A DNA stretch of 64,000 nt from Prostheceraeus crozeri (Eukaryota; Platyhelminthes; Polycladida; Euryleptidae). This document shows, one piece after another, positions 21,978 to 36,000 of the stretch (the stretch's first letter is position 1; the number at the start of each line of letters is the position of its first letter). Position numbers and translations under genes: made by a program. The notes under the pieces were generated by a model, which saw only the letters and a list, made by a program, of their open reading frames with translations, was not told the origin of the DNA and did not search any database. The stretch is taken from NCBI GenBank assembly GCA_907163375.1, contig CAJQUW010016891.1, positions 62,001 through 126,000 on the forward strand, in the 5' to 3' direction.

Positions 21978-22152
21978 CAGTCAAACCTCAGTAATTAAGA
22001 CCATAAATTCCAGGCTTTCAATGTCTTGATTATCGAAAGTCTTAATTAAACATCAACTTATCTATGCCAAATATACAAAAAATGCCACTGAAGTATGATC
22101 TTAATTTACTGAAATCTTAATTATCCGTGTCCGAATTAGCGAGCTTCGACTG
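21978..22152. mobile_element. Short pogo/Tigger-type MITE
   Basis: The 175-bp element has diverged inverted ends: CAGTCAAACCTCAGTAATTA on the left and CAGTCGAAGCTCGCTAATTC on the opposite strand at the right, followed by TA. The pattern CAGTCRAAxCTCGCTAATTCGGAC is typical of Tigger/pogo derivatives. The left TA appears to have mutated to CA. No coding capacity. Confidence 0.65.
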
Positions 22153-25100
22153 TACATCAAATTGCATTGAATTCCAACCATTCATGACAACTCATACGCT
22201 CCAAGGGTTGTGTAAACTAGCCTATGCGATGAAATTTCAAGACATAGAATAATTTATGACAGACTAAGGAATACACAAATCTTTCAAAATTCATGTAAGA
22301 TTCATCTTGCATGATTCTGGAAGCTTAATTTGAGATAAAGTAGGGTTTGAAACTGCATGTTTAAGTCAGTAATTTTCAAAGTTAAAGAAACGGCTCAACA
22401 TTCACGTCACGTAACATACATTTACACTAATTTCTCTGCCACTCTTTATCTACTCATTCGCTTAATTTGAGAATAGGAATTTTTTCTAGAGTGAATGTCG
22501 TCAGAAGTCGACATGTACCTACATGTAATCAAAATAACAGGTCGACCGGTTTTTAGCCGCGGCAGGTCCCAACCCTTGCACGGTCCCTACCACGGCACTG
22601 CGTGGGTTATTAATGGGCGTTGTATATGCATAAATCATTTCCATGGACTTTACAATCATTACCCTTATCTTCAGGAAATCTGAGAATAACAATTAGCAGG
22701 AAAAGCTTGTTCTATCAATTCACATTTACCAAGCAACACACACACTGAGCGGAAGAAATTAAGATAACTAAGTAAATGATAGGAGTAATAAGTTGAATAA
22801 TTTGAAAAGCGGATCCTCGAATTTTCGCTTTTGTGGCCTTTCTTTGATATTTTTATTTCACAAAAATCTATAATCTGCCTTGATAAAGTCTTAGACGAAA
22901 ATTTGGCAAAACAACATTGCTTTATGAACTTACGAAGAAGGACTACTCCAAAAGCAATGAACCATTCACTTTCAAAACACCTTGACCAACTAATGACCGC
23001 AAAAATTGACTTCATCTTTGTTTTGATGTCATCTTGCTAATATCACGTTGTGCGACGCTGAGCAATGAATAGGCTGAATTGATGAAAACCTACGTTGAAT
23101 AATACTCAGGTGAGTTCAAATTTGCTCTACTGACAGCTGCAGAAATGTTTTCAGCAAAATTTTATCCAAATAATAACATTTTTATGAACAGATTCATTTC
23201 AGGCATAATGTATGCGCCATCGACGCCAAATGCATTTTCCCAATTGGATGCTAACTTTGAAAAATGAGGATCTTTGGCCAGAGTCATTTGGTTGGGGTGA
23301 TCCCACGTCTTTTAGTGCGCGAGTACTTATATTTTGCATGAGCATGTTCGGTCGGTGACCAACGAAAATACTCGCGCACAAAACGACATTTTTTCCTTAA
23401 CATCATAGGATCCCTCCAAGCAAATGAAATTGGAGGCTGTCTTATCTCCGTGATAAGGAAACTAACAAGATAAATAAGCAAATACGCCTGCCAAGATTCA
23501 TGTAGTGAAGAAGGGATTGAAATGGCTTCTGAATTTCTATCATTTTGAGTGATAAAATCGCTTAGATGCCACGCTTTGAGACAGTCAACACCCTCTTGAA
23601 AGATATAAATAAAATCTGAACAATAATAGGGTGGTAAACAATTGAGAAAAAGAATTGTGATTTGCGAAGTTAATGGGGTGCAGTGCCTTCTAAAATTTCA
23701 ACTCTAGCTGAGTTCTTCATTTTTGGTTAAAATGCTTAATATTCATAGACTAAAAAACAATATCGTAAATCCACATCATTGTCTTCGTTAGTATTCGCTA
23801 CAGGATAATTTTCAACAACATGCAATCGACACATATCCGCGTTTACCCACAATATCTTCTGAGACTGTTTGCTACACAATTGATGTGATCAAAGCATTTT
23901 ACGCCGGACAAAGGTACTTCAAAGTACAATTGCTTTTAATCTCCGTCCTAGTCTGTGATAGCCACGTTGACATCGAATCAATAATATTCTACTCCGTAAG
24001 CTTTTCGCATTAATCGTTTCAACCTAATTTCTTTTTGATGATATGCATTTTAGCCATTTTAGCCAGCGCACGCTAGTAACTAACATTACAATTCAGACTC
24101 CTTGCATTAAAAAATCTAATAGAAAAGGTCCTCAAGGCAAGCCTCTGAAATATAAGATTCGCATAAGTCTTTTCATACAAGTATTTAGAGAATTCCATAA
24201 AACAAAATACCCAAATCAAATGATTTAAGCTCAAGAAGCTTGAAAAGAAAGATGAACAAATGTCTTTTTTCACGGGTATCGAGGTAGGTGAGTAATCAGA
24301 TCACCAGATGAATAGTGCGTACTTGTGAATCGTGAGATTCTGCTTTCTTTCGGACGAAAGTGAGCAAAGCTGTATGCTACATGAGAAACAAAAAACAATT
24401 TTGCAGTTATGAGAATACAGAGCCGATGGTATTGTCCGCATAAATTTCAACACTATTACCGGTACCATCATCATCATTAGGGATGAAAATGGGGTAACGT
24501 GGGGAGAAATTCACATTTCAAGGGGGGGGGGGCAAAATAGAAAAAAATACTTTAGGCAGACTTATTGGGGCACACACGGAAAATTCTCATCGCTGTGTTA
24601 TTAATGAAGAGTGAGCTAGTCATGAGATAGCGACTAGAGACGTTGGAATATGACTTTGCGTACAAAAAGGACCACTTTTTGCTTTGGTTTCAGCGAAGAA
24701 ATGCCACTGAGGTGTGTTACAATAGCCGTTACTCGTATTCTTTAGCCTTGTGTTCTAATCAGCGGTTAATATAATCGCACGTGTATTATCGGAACTATAC
24801 CTTCACAAGGACTCCTACGATCTTGACATGAGAATCGAAAGACAAATGGCCACATAACGTGAATATTGTTATTGGTCCATCGAGCTCACTTCAAGGTCAA
24901 CCTGGAAGAAGCGAACACATAGCAGCATGATATACGTGGTGGAAGTGGAAGTCTGCCTTGGGAGCAAGGAGAAAAATATCAGTCTTTCTTACGCATTTCT
25001 TCCAATAATAACAAGGGCGGTTATTATGTCAAGCATAGTTTTAACCCGACTATCAGCGGAATCTAATTTTTCAGAAAATGTTTTGTCTTATCTAATTTGC

Positions 25101-26040
25101 GGAAATTAATTATTTTAAGAAATGTTTTGTAGGTCTGCTGACAGGTGTCCTAACAATCTAGTTGGCGAAACAAAATATCAGACGGGCATTTTCCTCTTTT
25201 CTGAATAACAGTGTCCTAGAAGCAATTAACAGTCAGTTAAATATGGATAGACCTAAAGCATGTTTAAAGGCGCATGTACATAAAGTTCTAGGACATCTTC
25301 TATTTTTTATATGAACATACTATTACTTCTATCACCGATATAATAAAGCCTACAAGTTATATTATTTCATCACTGACATATCCATTTCATTTAATTACAT
25401 AATAATAATAACAACAAAAAGCTCAGATTTTTCATCGATTAGAAATCATAGAATCACAAAAGAGACTATGTTCAAGAGAAATATTCATATATACATTGTG
25501 GACAGTGCAAGAATACATAAAAAGCGTCAGTACGGCACCAAATTTTAATATATTACTGTCTGGAAAATTACAGCGAATTGATGACATGCATGGAATAAAT
25601 GATCTTGAAATGGAGACTGCTGAACTGAGCGGAACGCGCAAGCGGCCACTAGGAAAGGGACTTGGGATATGATTGCTCAAAGGGTGATTAACTGAATGCA
25701 AGCTTTGATTACGTTGAACGGTGTAGAAGTCAGAAGCACTGCGAATGACGATTACAACGATCATCAGGTGTATTCCCGACTCAGCATGTTTCTCACGTTC
25801 AATTAAAAACTGCAATTCAAAGTCGGCAGGACGAGGTGAAAATTTAATTACAATTAATTACAAATTGTGATTTGAAACCCCAAGGATATCAATAGAGGGA
25901 ACTATCGGCAACAGGATTTCGTAGATATAATACTCGGACAAAACGATTTTTTCTGCCAACACATGAAACTGGGTTTTATCACGATGAACAACGGCTCGAG
26001 GATGGACAAAAAGCTTTTCGATCGTGCAGGTGATAAAATA
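22153..26040. other. Unassigned stretch
   Basis: Nearly 4 kb with no supported gene. Open frames are short and lack motifs. Features seen: an 11-bp perfect hairpin stem (GTGCGCGAGTA at 23315-23325 with TACTCGCGCAC at 23369-23379), and a run of 12 G at about 24520-24532. This is downstream of the LNPK 3' end. Confidence 0.5.
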
Positions 26041-26045
26041 ACATA

Positions 26046-26096
26046 TGTTGGCCTAGAATGCCAGAGGTCGGTGGTTCAAATCCACCAAGACGCGCA
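26046..26096 (+). other. tRNA 3'-half-like fragment
   Basis: A perfect T-arm (GGTGG, loop TTCAAAT, CCACC) with a B-box GGTTCAAATCC lies in CGGTGGTTCAAATCCACC. There is no pairing 5' acceptor strand at the right distance, so this is a tRNA pseudogene or a SINE head rather than a working gene. Confidence 0.4.
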
Positions 26097-26167
26097 GCTA
26101 TTTTCCGTCTGTTAAAAATATATTAAGTTACATTGAGCAAAGGAAGAATCAACTAAATGACGAGTCA

Positions 26168-26440
26168 CAGCGTTAAAACCTTCCCGGTCGACCACGTGTC
26201 ACCTAAAGTTGCACATGTTCTTTGATTCACTTTGCCAAAATGCCTAAGAGTTCTGCAAATGTAGCAATCTTCACAGCTACAAGTTTGCTTACATATCATT
26301 TCGGAACTCGCAGACAACGGCAACACATCTTTCACAGAGACCACAGGAAGATGCCTGATCGAAAATCTAACAATCGGTCGGGAAGCAGGAAAAAAAGACT
26401 CGGACAAAGAGGAACGTTTTATGAACAAGAGGATGGAATG
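26168..26440 (-). pseudogene. Penelope-like GIY-YIG endonuclease remnant
   Basis: A minus-strand open stretch of 87 codons contains MICKQTCSCEDCYICRTLRH, followed by F and a short basic tail. This matches the pattern Y-x-F-x-C-x-C-x(3)-YIGRT-x-RH seen in the GIY-YIG domains at the C-terminus of Penelope-like retroelements. The upstream half (KDVLPLSASSEM) fits the linker before the domain. The piece is short and isolated; no reverse transcriptase is attached. It could instead belong to another GIY-YIG-bearing retroelement. Confidence 0.45.
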
Positions 26441-26698
26441 TTCTTCTGTCGTCAGTCTGTTAACCCGTCATGCCCACTTGTTTATGTGTCCGAGAAGAGA
26501 GCGTAACTGATGAGCAAGGGAATCATGTGTTATGATTGATTCTCTTCCTTTTTTCGCATTTAAACGTCATTTGTAAAAATGCAAAGTTTGAGTAAATATT
26601 TCCTCCTATGTTTAATGTGATCACATTATGATTATGCAAACAATTATGCAAATAGACGCCTGATATTCCGTTAGTAAATAACTTCATCAAAATCTTTT

Positions 26699-27012
26699 TT
26701 ATAATTTATGGTATAAAATGATTCTACTACATGTACGAGTATGTTCATTCAAGGAAAGAGACAGCACTGAGTTATGTTTACCTGGCTCTGCACTGCTCCT
26801 GCGACTATTTTCAAGAGAGCTTGGAGGCGGAGTGTTTCTCTTATCTGCTTCAACATTCGATGTCGGTGTAATGTCCTCCTCCTCTTCTTCTTCTTCTTCA
26901 CAAGATGGATCTACACTCGATGACACCGAATTTTGAGAGAAAAGTTCAGCCGGTGGCCGAGGACGCATCTTTCGGGCAGGATTCATTAAACCACAGTAAC
27001 AGCAGCGAAAAC
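26699..27012 (-). CDS. LNPK: LNPK exon 8: second half of zinc ribbon and C-terminal tail
   Basis: The acceptor TTTTAG precedes 27012. Codes FRCCYCGLMNPARKMRPRPP (C320 and C323 are the last two zinc ligands), then a Ser/Pro/acidic tail to a stop at 26699-26701. CAG|GTAAAC at about 26784 could instead splice to an unseen final exon; if so the last about 28 residues are not real. Confidence 0.88.
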
Positions 27013-30000
27013 CTAAAATGTAGTTCCCATGAATGTCAAAACAGTATCATCACACTACTGATTAATAAAAAGTAGTAGTAGCATCATAAAGAATTATTTT
27101 TTACAAACGCTGATAAAATAATGATATCGGACTCACTCAGATATTCGAACTCCTCCTGTAACGCCATACCGTTATGCGACGAGCAATTCGCACAAATTAA
27201 AGCGTAGCGCCTCTCTGGGCCGTCTCCGATCAAAAGATCGATCACTTTATCCATGGCAGTTCGCTCACGAGGCAGAATAGGTCTTGCCAGTTGAGGTGGC
27301 ATAGGAGTTCCCCGACCAGCAGGCGTCATTCCAGGTCGAATACGCATAGGGCCCGGGCCAATGCCGCGACCAAGCGGAGTCTGCATTGTCGGACGGATCA
27401 TCCCAGGCGGTCTGGGACCAGGAGTCGGATTAGGCCCGATAATTGGAGTGGATGATGATGTTTGAGGATGACGTGAAAGTGGTAGAGGCGGTCTGGGGCC
27501 TGCAGTAGTCCCAGGTGCTGCGAAAGTGGATGGCGGTTGAGATCCTCGGAATCTGAGCTCCGAATTAGGATTCTGAGCTCCGTTGCGAGGCTCTGGCGAT
27601 GACTGCCGACTCGACTGCTGCGATCGAGGAGGACCCTGAAGATATAAAAGAATTAAGCGTTGTAGACACCGAAGAAAGTATTTAACAGATTCTCCAATTG
27701 GCTCGCTATTTCAAAACAATGGAAGTCTCATTATAAAGAAGTTGACCCGCGCTTGGTCGGGTTTGAGCGTCCAGGATTTAGCGGTAGAAACGCGATCGTC
27801 CTGACCAAGTTCCTGTTGAAGACCTCATTTCATTAGTCAAATAATTTGTATGCATATTTTGTAGAATTTTTGTATGGAAACATACCTGTCCTCTTGTAAT
27901 CTGAATGGGATGACTGTTATTAGATAGGATGTTTTCAATATATGAAGTGATAAATATAATTTTGAACAGAATGACTTACTCGCCAATTAATTCCACATGA
28001 GGAGAGGAGAACCGCTGTTTGTCCTTCTAGTAAGTATTTGAATTTCTAGGCTTTTTAGGATACAATAATTTTCTCTTAAGTCATTTTTGCACTTTCTGAA
28101 AAATTAACTAGTCATTAGCTTGCTTTTTTTAATTTTGCTACCTTGACACACTTTGGTACGTTGAATTGGGAAAGAATTCAAAGATAACAATTTTTGATAA
28201 TTTTAATAACCATAAAAATAGATATTAAGAAATAACATTCTAGCACTTCGTACAGAGTTCCAACCATAATGACGAGTTCCAAGAGTTTGCATTAAGTTGA
28301 AATGCAAAATCATGAGACATGAAAGAAAGTAAGGCACGAAATATTCAGTTATGCATTATTCTTTCAAGCTCATTTATGGTTTTGCTCAGCATAGCAACAT
28401 GACCTCATGTACTTGTTACCGATATTTGATGAACACTTGACAAGTTAGACAGTTCACACATCACAGGTCACCTACTTGTCCAAATGGTCACTCGATGATA
28501 TCGCCTGGTGATTGAGGAAGCCATGATCGATGTTGAGTTGATCTTATATCGATGCAAAACATGCGCGTCTATGTCTATCTGGTTTATTTTGCAATTGATA
28601 TTCTAAACTTCCGTATGCTGACAGATCTCATCCAACGAACCAATTAAAATAAATCTTGTTATAACCTCATGTAGAAATTGCCAGATTTTCGGTAGCATAT
28701 TGCTGTTATCGAGATGGTAAAGGGTCAAGCTGTGTTATGAAGTTCAGGCTTTCTATCAACGTCATTTCAACTGGAACGATCCACCTTCAACGCAGGGTAC
28801 AAAGTTCGAGTCAGTATATTGCACCCAAACAAACGAGCTTTTAGCATTTTACATTGTGAGGTGGAGATTTGCAGTATATATTTTATTTTCTTTGACCCCG
28901 TCTGACAAGAAGAGGAACCACGTAGAGGTCGGAGGACGCCAAAGTTCCAAATGAGTTTTGATATATTTCCGAATTTCCGAGAAACGGTTTGCAGAGCATA
29001 GAAACCTTGTTTCGATATGTTTATGAAGAAGGGTGTGAGACTTAACCTGATATCATTGTAAACTGCATGCCATTCAATGCATAGAAATTGATAACAATAA
29101 AACCTATAGAATTGAAGTAAAGCTTCATGAAATGGATAATGCTGGCACAAAAATCGCACGTGATTTCACTTAGATACACTTGTCAACGGCTGCATCATTG
29201 GGTTGGAATCAGTCACGTGTAATTCTAAGCTTTTCATTGGTAGTTCATGCCCCAACTTAGTTCCCCCCGCTGTGCCGCGACCTTGAGTCAATTTTCACTC
29301 GAGTCAACTTCAGATAAACAATCTTTTTCTATGATTCAATGGTCAGCGTATAGTTTTATCAGGTTGAGTTTCACACCTTTCTTTAGAGACATATCGAAGC
29401 AAGATTTCTACGCTATTAAACCGGGAGCTACCAACGTTTTCTACATAAATTCAAGCACAAAAGGTTTGCTATCATGGAAGTGTAGATCTTGAACCGATGA
29501 ACCCGAAAATCAAATTCTTATGTGTCACAACCAGTCTCGTTCGGTAAGGGGTCAAGCTGAAAAATGCAAGAAGTCACATTTCTTACTAAATTCACGCACA
29601 AGCGCAAGAATTGCAGATTTCGGTCCTTAACGCATCCAAGAACTGTCTTTTGTCATGCTGTCGACAGATTTTCCCTAGTAATGGTCCTTAGCAACGACTA
29701 TTTTTGGGAGATAGGGACAAAAAAGAAATTTTTAAAAATTTTACTTTTTTTCATGCTACTTATAAATCAATAATCCACGAATGATCACTCTAAGCGCCTG
29801 TTCTGCTACATAGGATGAATGCATGCTATTTCACACCAATTGACTTCTTCATGGTACGTTCTGTTGGATTACATTGTGTTTAAGAATCGTAAAACGTAAC
29901 TGTTCATTTTTCTTTAATTGTAGGCCGAAATGACCAACAGCAACTCCGTTTACGGACTACATTCTTCTTGCACGACGGCGGGCTTATTATTGAATAATAT

Positions 30001-33000
30001 ATAAGATCAGAGATAATTCCATGGGAATCCTACAGCTCTGTATCTGCCTCAACTTAAGAGCTCAGTTCTCATTGTGACAGAATAAACTATTTTTCGTTCC
30101 AGATCTTCTGCAACGGAATCATGTCAATGAATCGTTTTCTGATGGTCTCTACTTGATTAAGCGATGGTTCTCACAGTTCAGATACTGTGGAAATATATGA
30201 GATGGTAGCCTGCGAATATCATGTAGGCTTGCGTACATTTGAAAATAACTGAAAAAGAAAATAAAAACTGATTACAACTGAAAAAGAAAATAATAACTGA
30301 TTATTTTTCTGTGGTAACTGATATCCTGCAATGATAGTAGGCCTTTCTTCAAACGAATGAAATGACACCAGAGTTGATAGATTGCGTCAAGTTCTAATAG
30401 CATCGTGATCAATTACATTGAAGAGTCAGACGATCCAAGATAGCGTCCTGAGCGAGTTGGAGGTCTGGGACGTATATGTCAGTGAAAACATACTTTGACT
30501 TTTCAATCTTATTACAGGTGAGACATTCAGAAGATGTGCTTTGATCATGATTTTGCATCTGTACCGGTACTTGTATATTTATGCAAATCATCATCCTCTA
30601 GGAATCTCAGTTTACTACATAAAATAAACTAAGATTAAGCCGATTGTACAAAATATAACTGTGATGAATAAATTTGCAATGATCTTTGAGTAATTTGAGA
30701 TGAATAAATTCGATTTTTTGTTCCGGGCATCTCACCAATAAGGTCGGAAGCCTATTACGATTATTAAATCTAAAGTTGATTTACAAGTGCCGTTTATTTC
30801 AACCGACTATATTCTTCGCAATGAATAAAACACTAAATGAAGAGTGCATGACATTTTCGGCAGAACTAGTTCCGAATCGGTACCGGCCGCAGCAACCATA
30901 AGGTGCACATCATTTTCAGACTCGTTCCCTGCAGAAACTGGCTCCAGTAGGGCAAATATTGAACATATCTGGATAGTTTGATGAAGGAACATCATTTCTT
31001 CCCTTTAGCCAACACAACACAAAGCATTTTAATCAATTTTTCATGAACGCAATTATCGTGGTGCTCCTCACCAATGTGCTACCGTAGGACATTCGCATAA
31101 ATTACATGTGACGTCACAATACCAAAAAATCAGCTGTTTCGACACGTGGTGACTATTAAGTGTGTTGAGAATTCAGCAACAGCTGATACTTGAGAATATC
31201 GCTGAATACCAACACAGAAATCGCATATGGACTCTTTTCTTTAGACTGAGTTTGAAATACAGCAATAGCTCATTCTTTTGTCAAACTGACATAAATCCGC
31301 GACCTATCGCTGACATGCGAAAGTTAACATATTAAACCCTTATACTAGTGAAGCAGTTTTCACTACGGTAATTGCCAAGATGGTCCTTTTGTCATACCCT
31401 AGGGTTCTGCGTACACCCCATTACTTTTCAGCTACTTCAGCTATCTCAAAATGATGGCTACCACACTACGTATGACCTTCAATAGACCCAATATTAACAA
31501 TCAATAACATTATTATTTACAGATTAATGTCAACTATCATCCACTGTATGAATTATCCTGCAGGATCATACATTTTGTGCATCACATCTCCGTTTCAACA
31601 GACACTGCAGGTCCTCTAATAGAACCGGGTTTATGAGTGATTTAATAGAACCCGGGTCGAACTCAGAAGCATCTTATGGACACTATAGACCATAGATAAA
31701 CATCCCGTTACTGCTGTGCAATTGTTCATGTACCTACTGTATAACTGGTAGGTATAAATATACAAGACATGACGATTTCACAATCAGTGGGCTAATAGTG
31801 ACAATGAATTCTACATGTAGTTTCCATCTTAAATGATGTACCGGTGCGTACCGGTATACATGTGCTCGTACGCCACCCAGGTGTCACACGTAGGCTTCCC
31901 TTTTTCGTAATTCCTTGTAGCGAGTGGGTTTCGATGACACGTATAATACGGACACCAGAAACAGAAATTAGATGCGGACACCAAAAGATAAATGCGAACT
32001 TTAGTGTTGAATAATGATGTTAGAGTAAGTATGCTAAACGAATACCTACGCTACACAAGGTATCAGGCGTATGTAAGGAAGATATAAGCTGCGGTATACT
32101 ATACTAGCAGTAGCGAGAGCCGTCAAATAATAGTCCGGTATTTTTATGTAGGTTCACAGATGCTCTGGTTGATATCGTGTATTGACCGATAGAAGTTTTA
32201 TGTAATTAAATAGAACTCGGGCCTCTAATAGAACCCGGATAAGAGCGACATGAATTTATAGAACCCCCCGGGTTCTATTAGAAGATATACGGTACTTGCT
32301 TCAATGGCAATAATTGTTTTTCCTCATTTGCAAATTCTTTGAAATTGTTATTCAATTTTGTTCATGATACAATTGAAGCGGTCAGACCGGCGAAACTCTT
32401 CCTTTTAAAAAGCTATTGGCAATTTTTCCTTTCCCGCTACAACCATCGAATTGTTTCCAGAATTTATGTAATGATTTTGATTTAATAACATAAATCAACA
32501 TGCAAGATAGACTGCAAGTGTGCGAGAACAATTGGCTGAGGGGGTTGTGTGGAGTGAAGTTGGTTGACAGAAGAAAACTTGCAGAAATGAGACTCGAAGT
32601 CGGACTGAAACGAACGATGACTCAGAAGATTGTGGGAAAGAGACTATCTTGGGCCGGACATGTGTCAAGAATGAATGAGCAGAGGCTACCCAGGCGAATG
32701 GAGCAAGAAATGAGTGTGCGAAGAAGAGGAAGACCGAGAATTCGTTGGAGTGATTGTGTCAAAAGAGATTTCCAGAAGGCGGAGGAAGATTGGAGAAGTT
32801 GGAGAAGCGACGCAGAAGACAGAGTCGTATGGCGGAGAACTGTGCACAAGGTGGTGAAGAATGGAGCGGCTGACATTTTACTTGACTGTGTTTATGAACC
32901 TGATATCGTTTCACGTGGTGTTACCTTGATGGTTTGCGGACTGTAGCTAGTTTGTGTTTCCATGAATTTTGTGATGTATATGAACTGTCTCCTTTTTATC

Positions 33001-36000
33001 TTGTTTGTATGAATCCCCCTACCCCATTTATATGGGAGAAAGGGGTTGTTAAAATAAAAAAAATAAGATTTTATTAATCTGCTGATTAAGTTGGAGGACT
33101 AACCTCAATATCCATTCTGTTAAATCGAAGAGGATCGAATCGTTCGAGGATTTTCATCGCCTTCTTGTAAGTTTCCTTTTCCATGACGTCTTCCAACTGT
33201 AAGATAAGCGACACTTGTGAATCAGTGACAGTAGTGATATGCAACCCAACTTACCATTTTCTTCTTCTTTTCTCGCAACACTCGGAGTTTCTTGTCTGTA
33301 AGGAAACAATCAATTGTTCAGAATCATACAAACAATAACAAGTGAATAGCTATCAGGCGATTTTTGCTTCTCATTATCAAATATTTGCAAAAATAGCGGT
33401 TTCTGTTTTTTCGGAAATTTTGACGATATAAGATGAATATGACGAATGAATCTATATGAAGCAAATAGGACATCGATTGGTCAACCAACAGTAATCGCAG
33501 CGTACATTTCTAAAGATGCAATGCACACAAAAAGGGGATATTTTGTTACAAAAAAGCCAGTTCGAAAGTATCAAGAGATTGTAAGCTCACATTATCCAGA
33601 ACCCTTAAACACGCCATGTCTATTAACATATTGCTATCAACGATTTATGGCCGTGAAAGTGCGAGGAAACTATGAATGCTTATATTTTTCAGCTCAGGTC
33701 AGTTTTAATTGGATAAGCTTCGAATAATGTCGAAGTTCTGGAATATATTTATGAAGAACGCAGTTCATGTGAACAGACACCTTGAGGGTTCTGAACGCTA
33801 TTACCGAAGAATAATAACGGAATATGTTATGTCTGCCACGCAGCGTTATTTATGTATTTTCCACCAGTTGACACTTTACGTACATTATTTGAATACATGA
33901 AGCCATCCATGGTTGAAAAATTTGTTAATATTTTTTGTCTAATCCCATTTATTCACCTCATCAAATCACATCGTATTTCATGTCATGCATACTGTACATA
34001 ATGCGTCTAACGCAAAGGTTCTGATCTGCATTTAACACGTGAAATTAGAACATATTGTGAGACGCTACTAATAAACTGTTAACATGAAGAAATTACTCTT
34101 CAACTGCTAGTGTAGATTTTTTACAAAAATGACAATATTGCCTTCGCATCATCCCCTCTTCCGTATTATTAGACTCCGTTAATCTGAGGAAGTGAAGTCA
34201 CGTAACAACTGTTGAGAAAGTAGCATTATGAATAAGGATATATATTTCTCTCTCAGAAGTTGTACGTACAATGTACTGAAGTCGTTGCAATTTTGATTCA
34301 CACCGTTCAATTTCACTTTAGGTTCCTTCCTTCTTTCAAAGCTCATGTGAATTAATTCCTGTGCTAGCAAGATTCAATCTCTTTGTATATTTCTGTTGTC
34401 GAGAGCAGTCTCCAGTCGAGAGTTTCCTTTTTCTGCCTGAAGATCAGTAACTTCAATTCTAGTTAACATTTCTTAATAGCTTTGTCGTTGGTGATCGACA
34501 GAAGACACTTGCTGATCATATCGAAGATTACCACTCACTGTTTGCATCTGCTCTACCGTTCTTCTCTTCTGCTCCAAAAACTCTTGGTACCATTGATGAG
34601 AGTTCTTCGCAACTTTGATCAGCTCACTCGTGATAGGCACTTTGATGGTGCTACACCTCTACGATTAATTTGAAAAAGATATTTAATTTACAGATTAATT
34701 TGAAAAAGAAATTTACATCATGAATGAAAAGATTCAGATGGAAACGATAACTCTTTCAGCCTCTTTACGGAAAGCGGCGTGGACAGGATTCGAAAGGCAG
34801 ATTCCCAAGTCCAAGAACTAAGAACTCGGTTCTTTCCTCATCTAAAAGTTCAGTCAATTTTTTTTCAAATGTGAGATGGTAGATTTTTTGCATTCGCTAG
34901 ATGGATGAGATGTTGTAAGTGATGCATTCTATATTTATCACATTGCGTCATTGCATCGATAAAGCAAACAAAATTTTCGCAAAATCAGGAAAGTTTGTAA
35001 CCAAGTACAGACCATGCTTGTAACTTGCTACTAAGCGCTAATGAAATTAAGGAAAGTACTCGATAAACTCTATGCCACGCACTTCATTTTCATACTAGAC
35101 TACTGCAGACCATCATAATTCCTCATCCTGAACAAACACGTTGGTTTATTTGCTTAATGAAACTATAATCAGTTGAGCTAACCAACAAACAACTTCATCT
35201 GCATAACACGCGACTAGACAACTACATCAAACAGACAATTATTACATGATCACACTACTGTGGCAAAAACGAATAATACTTGAGTTGAACTGTTGAACAC
35301 ATAATGTAATGCTAGAGTTATATTTCTTATTTCACTTACGGCTACCTAGGTTCAATAGGCCAATTCCTCATGGGTTGCAATGACCATCTACTAAATAGTG
35401 CCATCGTGAGTAAGTATTTATTATTGAAAAATGTTCGAATATATTCAGTAAATGAGCTTCATAACCTCAAAAAGATTTGGAAGCACGATCAATTTCACCA
35501 TTCATGCGAGCATGTTGTGACAATATCATGTGTATAGACAAGCTCCCAAGTAAGTTAGGTTGATCGCTAATCTATTGAACGTCTCTGAATTTCGCAGAAT
35601 GCATAAATATCAATTTCGTGCGTCCACAGCATTTACATGTCTATAGTTACCGCTTATTTTAAAATCTTCTGACAATTTTACTGGTATGATTAAAGCGCAT
35701 TTCACAAAAGGTAGATTTCTTGTTATTATTAATGTCACATCAAAACACATTGCAATCTGAAAGCTAGATTCAAATATTAAGATACTGCGTAGGACATGAT
35801 GCAGTAATACTGTGCCATGGACCTACTCGTATTTATTGCCCACTGAGCATGGATGCATCTTAAAAGCACTTTTGCCCTAAATGATGGATTACATAAGCAT
35901 AAAAGATAGAAACACCATATTTGGTGCATGAAAGTATGGGTGCAATATTTAAGCGATGTGTTCGAAAAAATGATATATTACAAAAAAGTAGGATTGAGTT

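Noticed and set aside
26222-26506. Plus-strand basic ORF with a run of Arg/Lys
   Set aside because: It overlaps the minus-strand GIY-YIG remnant antisense and shows no domain of its own.
35335-35400. A missing LNPK exon at a GTAAGTG donor
   Set aside because: The preceding minus-strand sequence has in-frame stops, and the true exon (41159-41217) fits in phase and homology.
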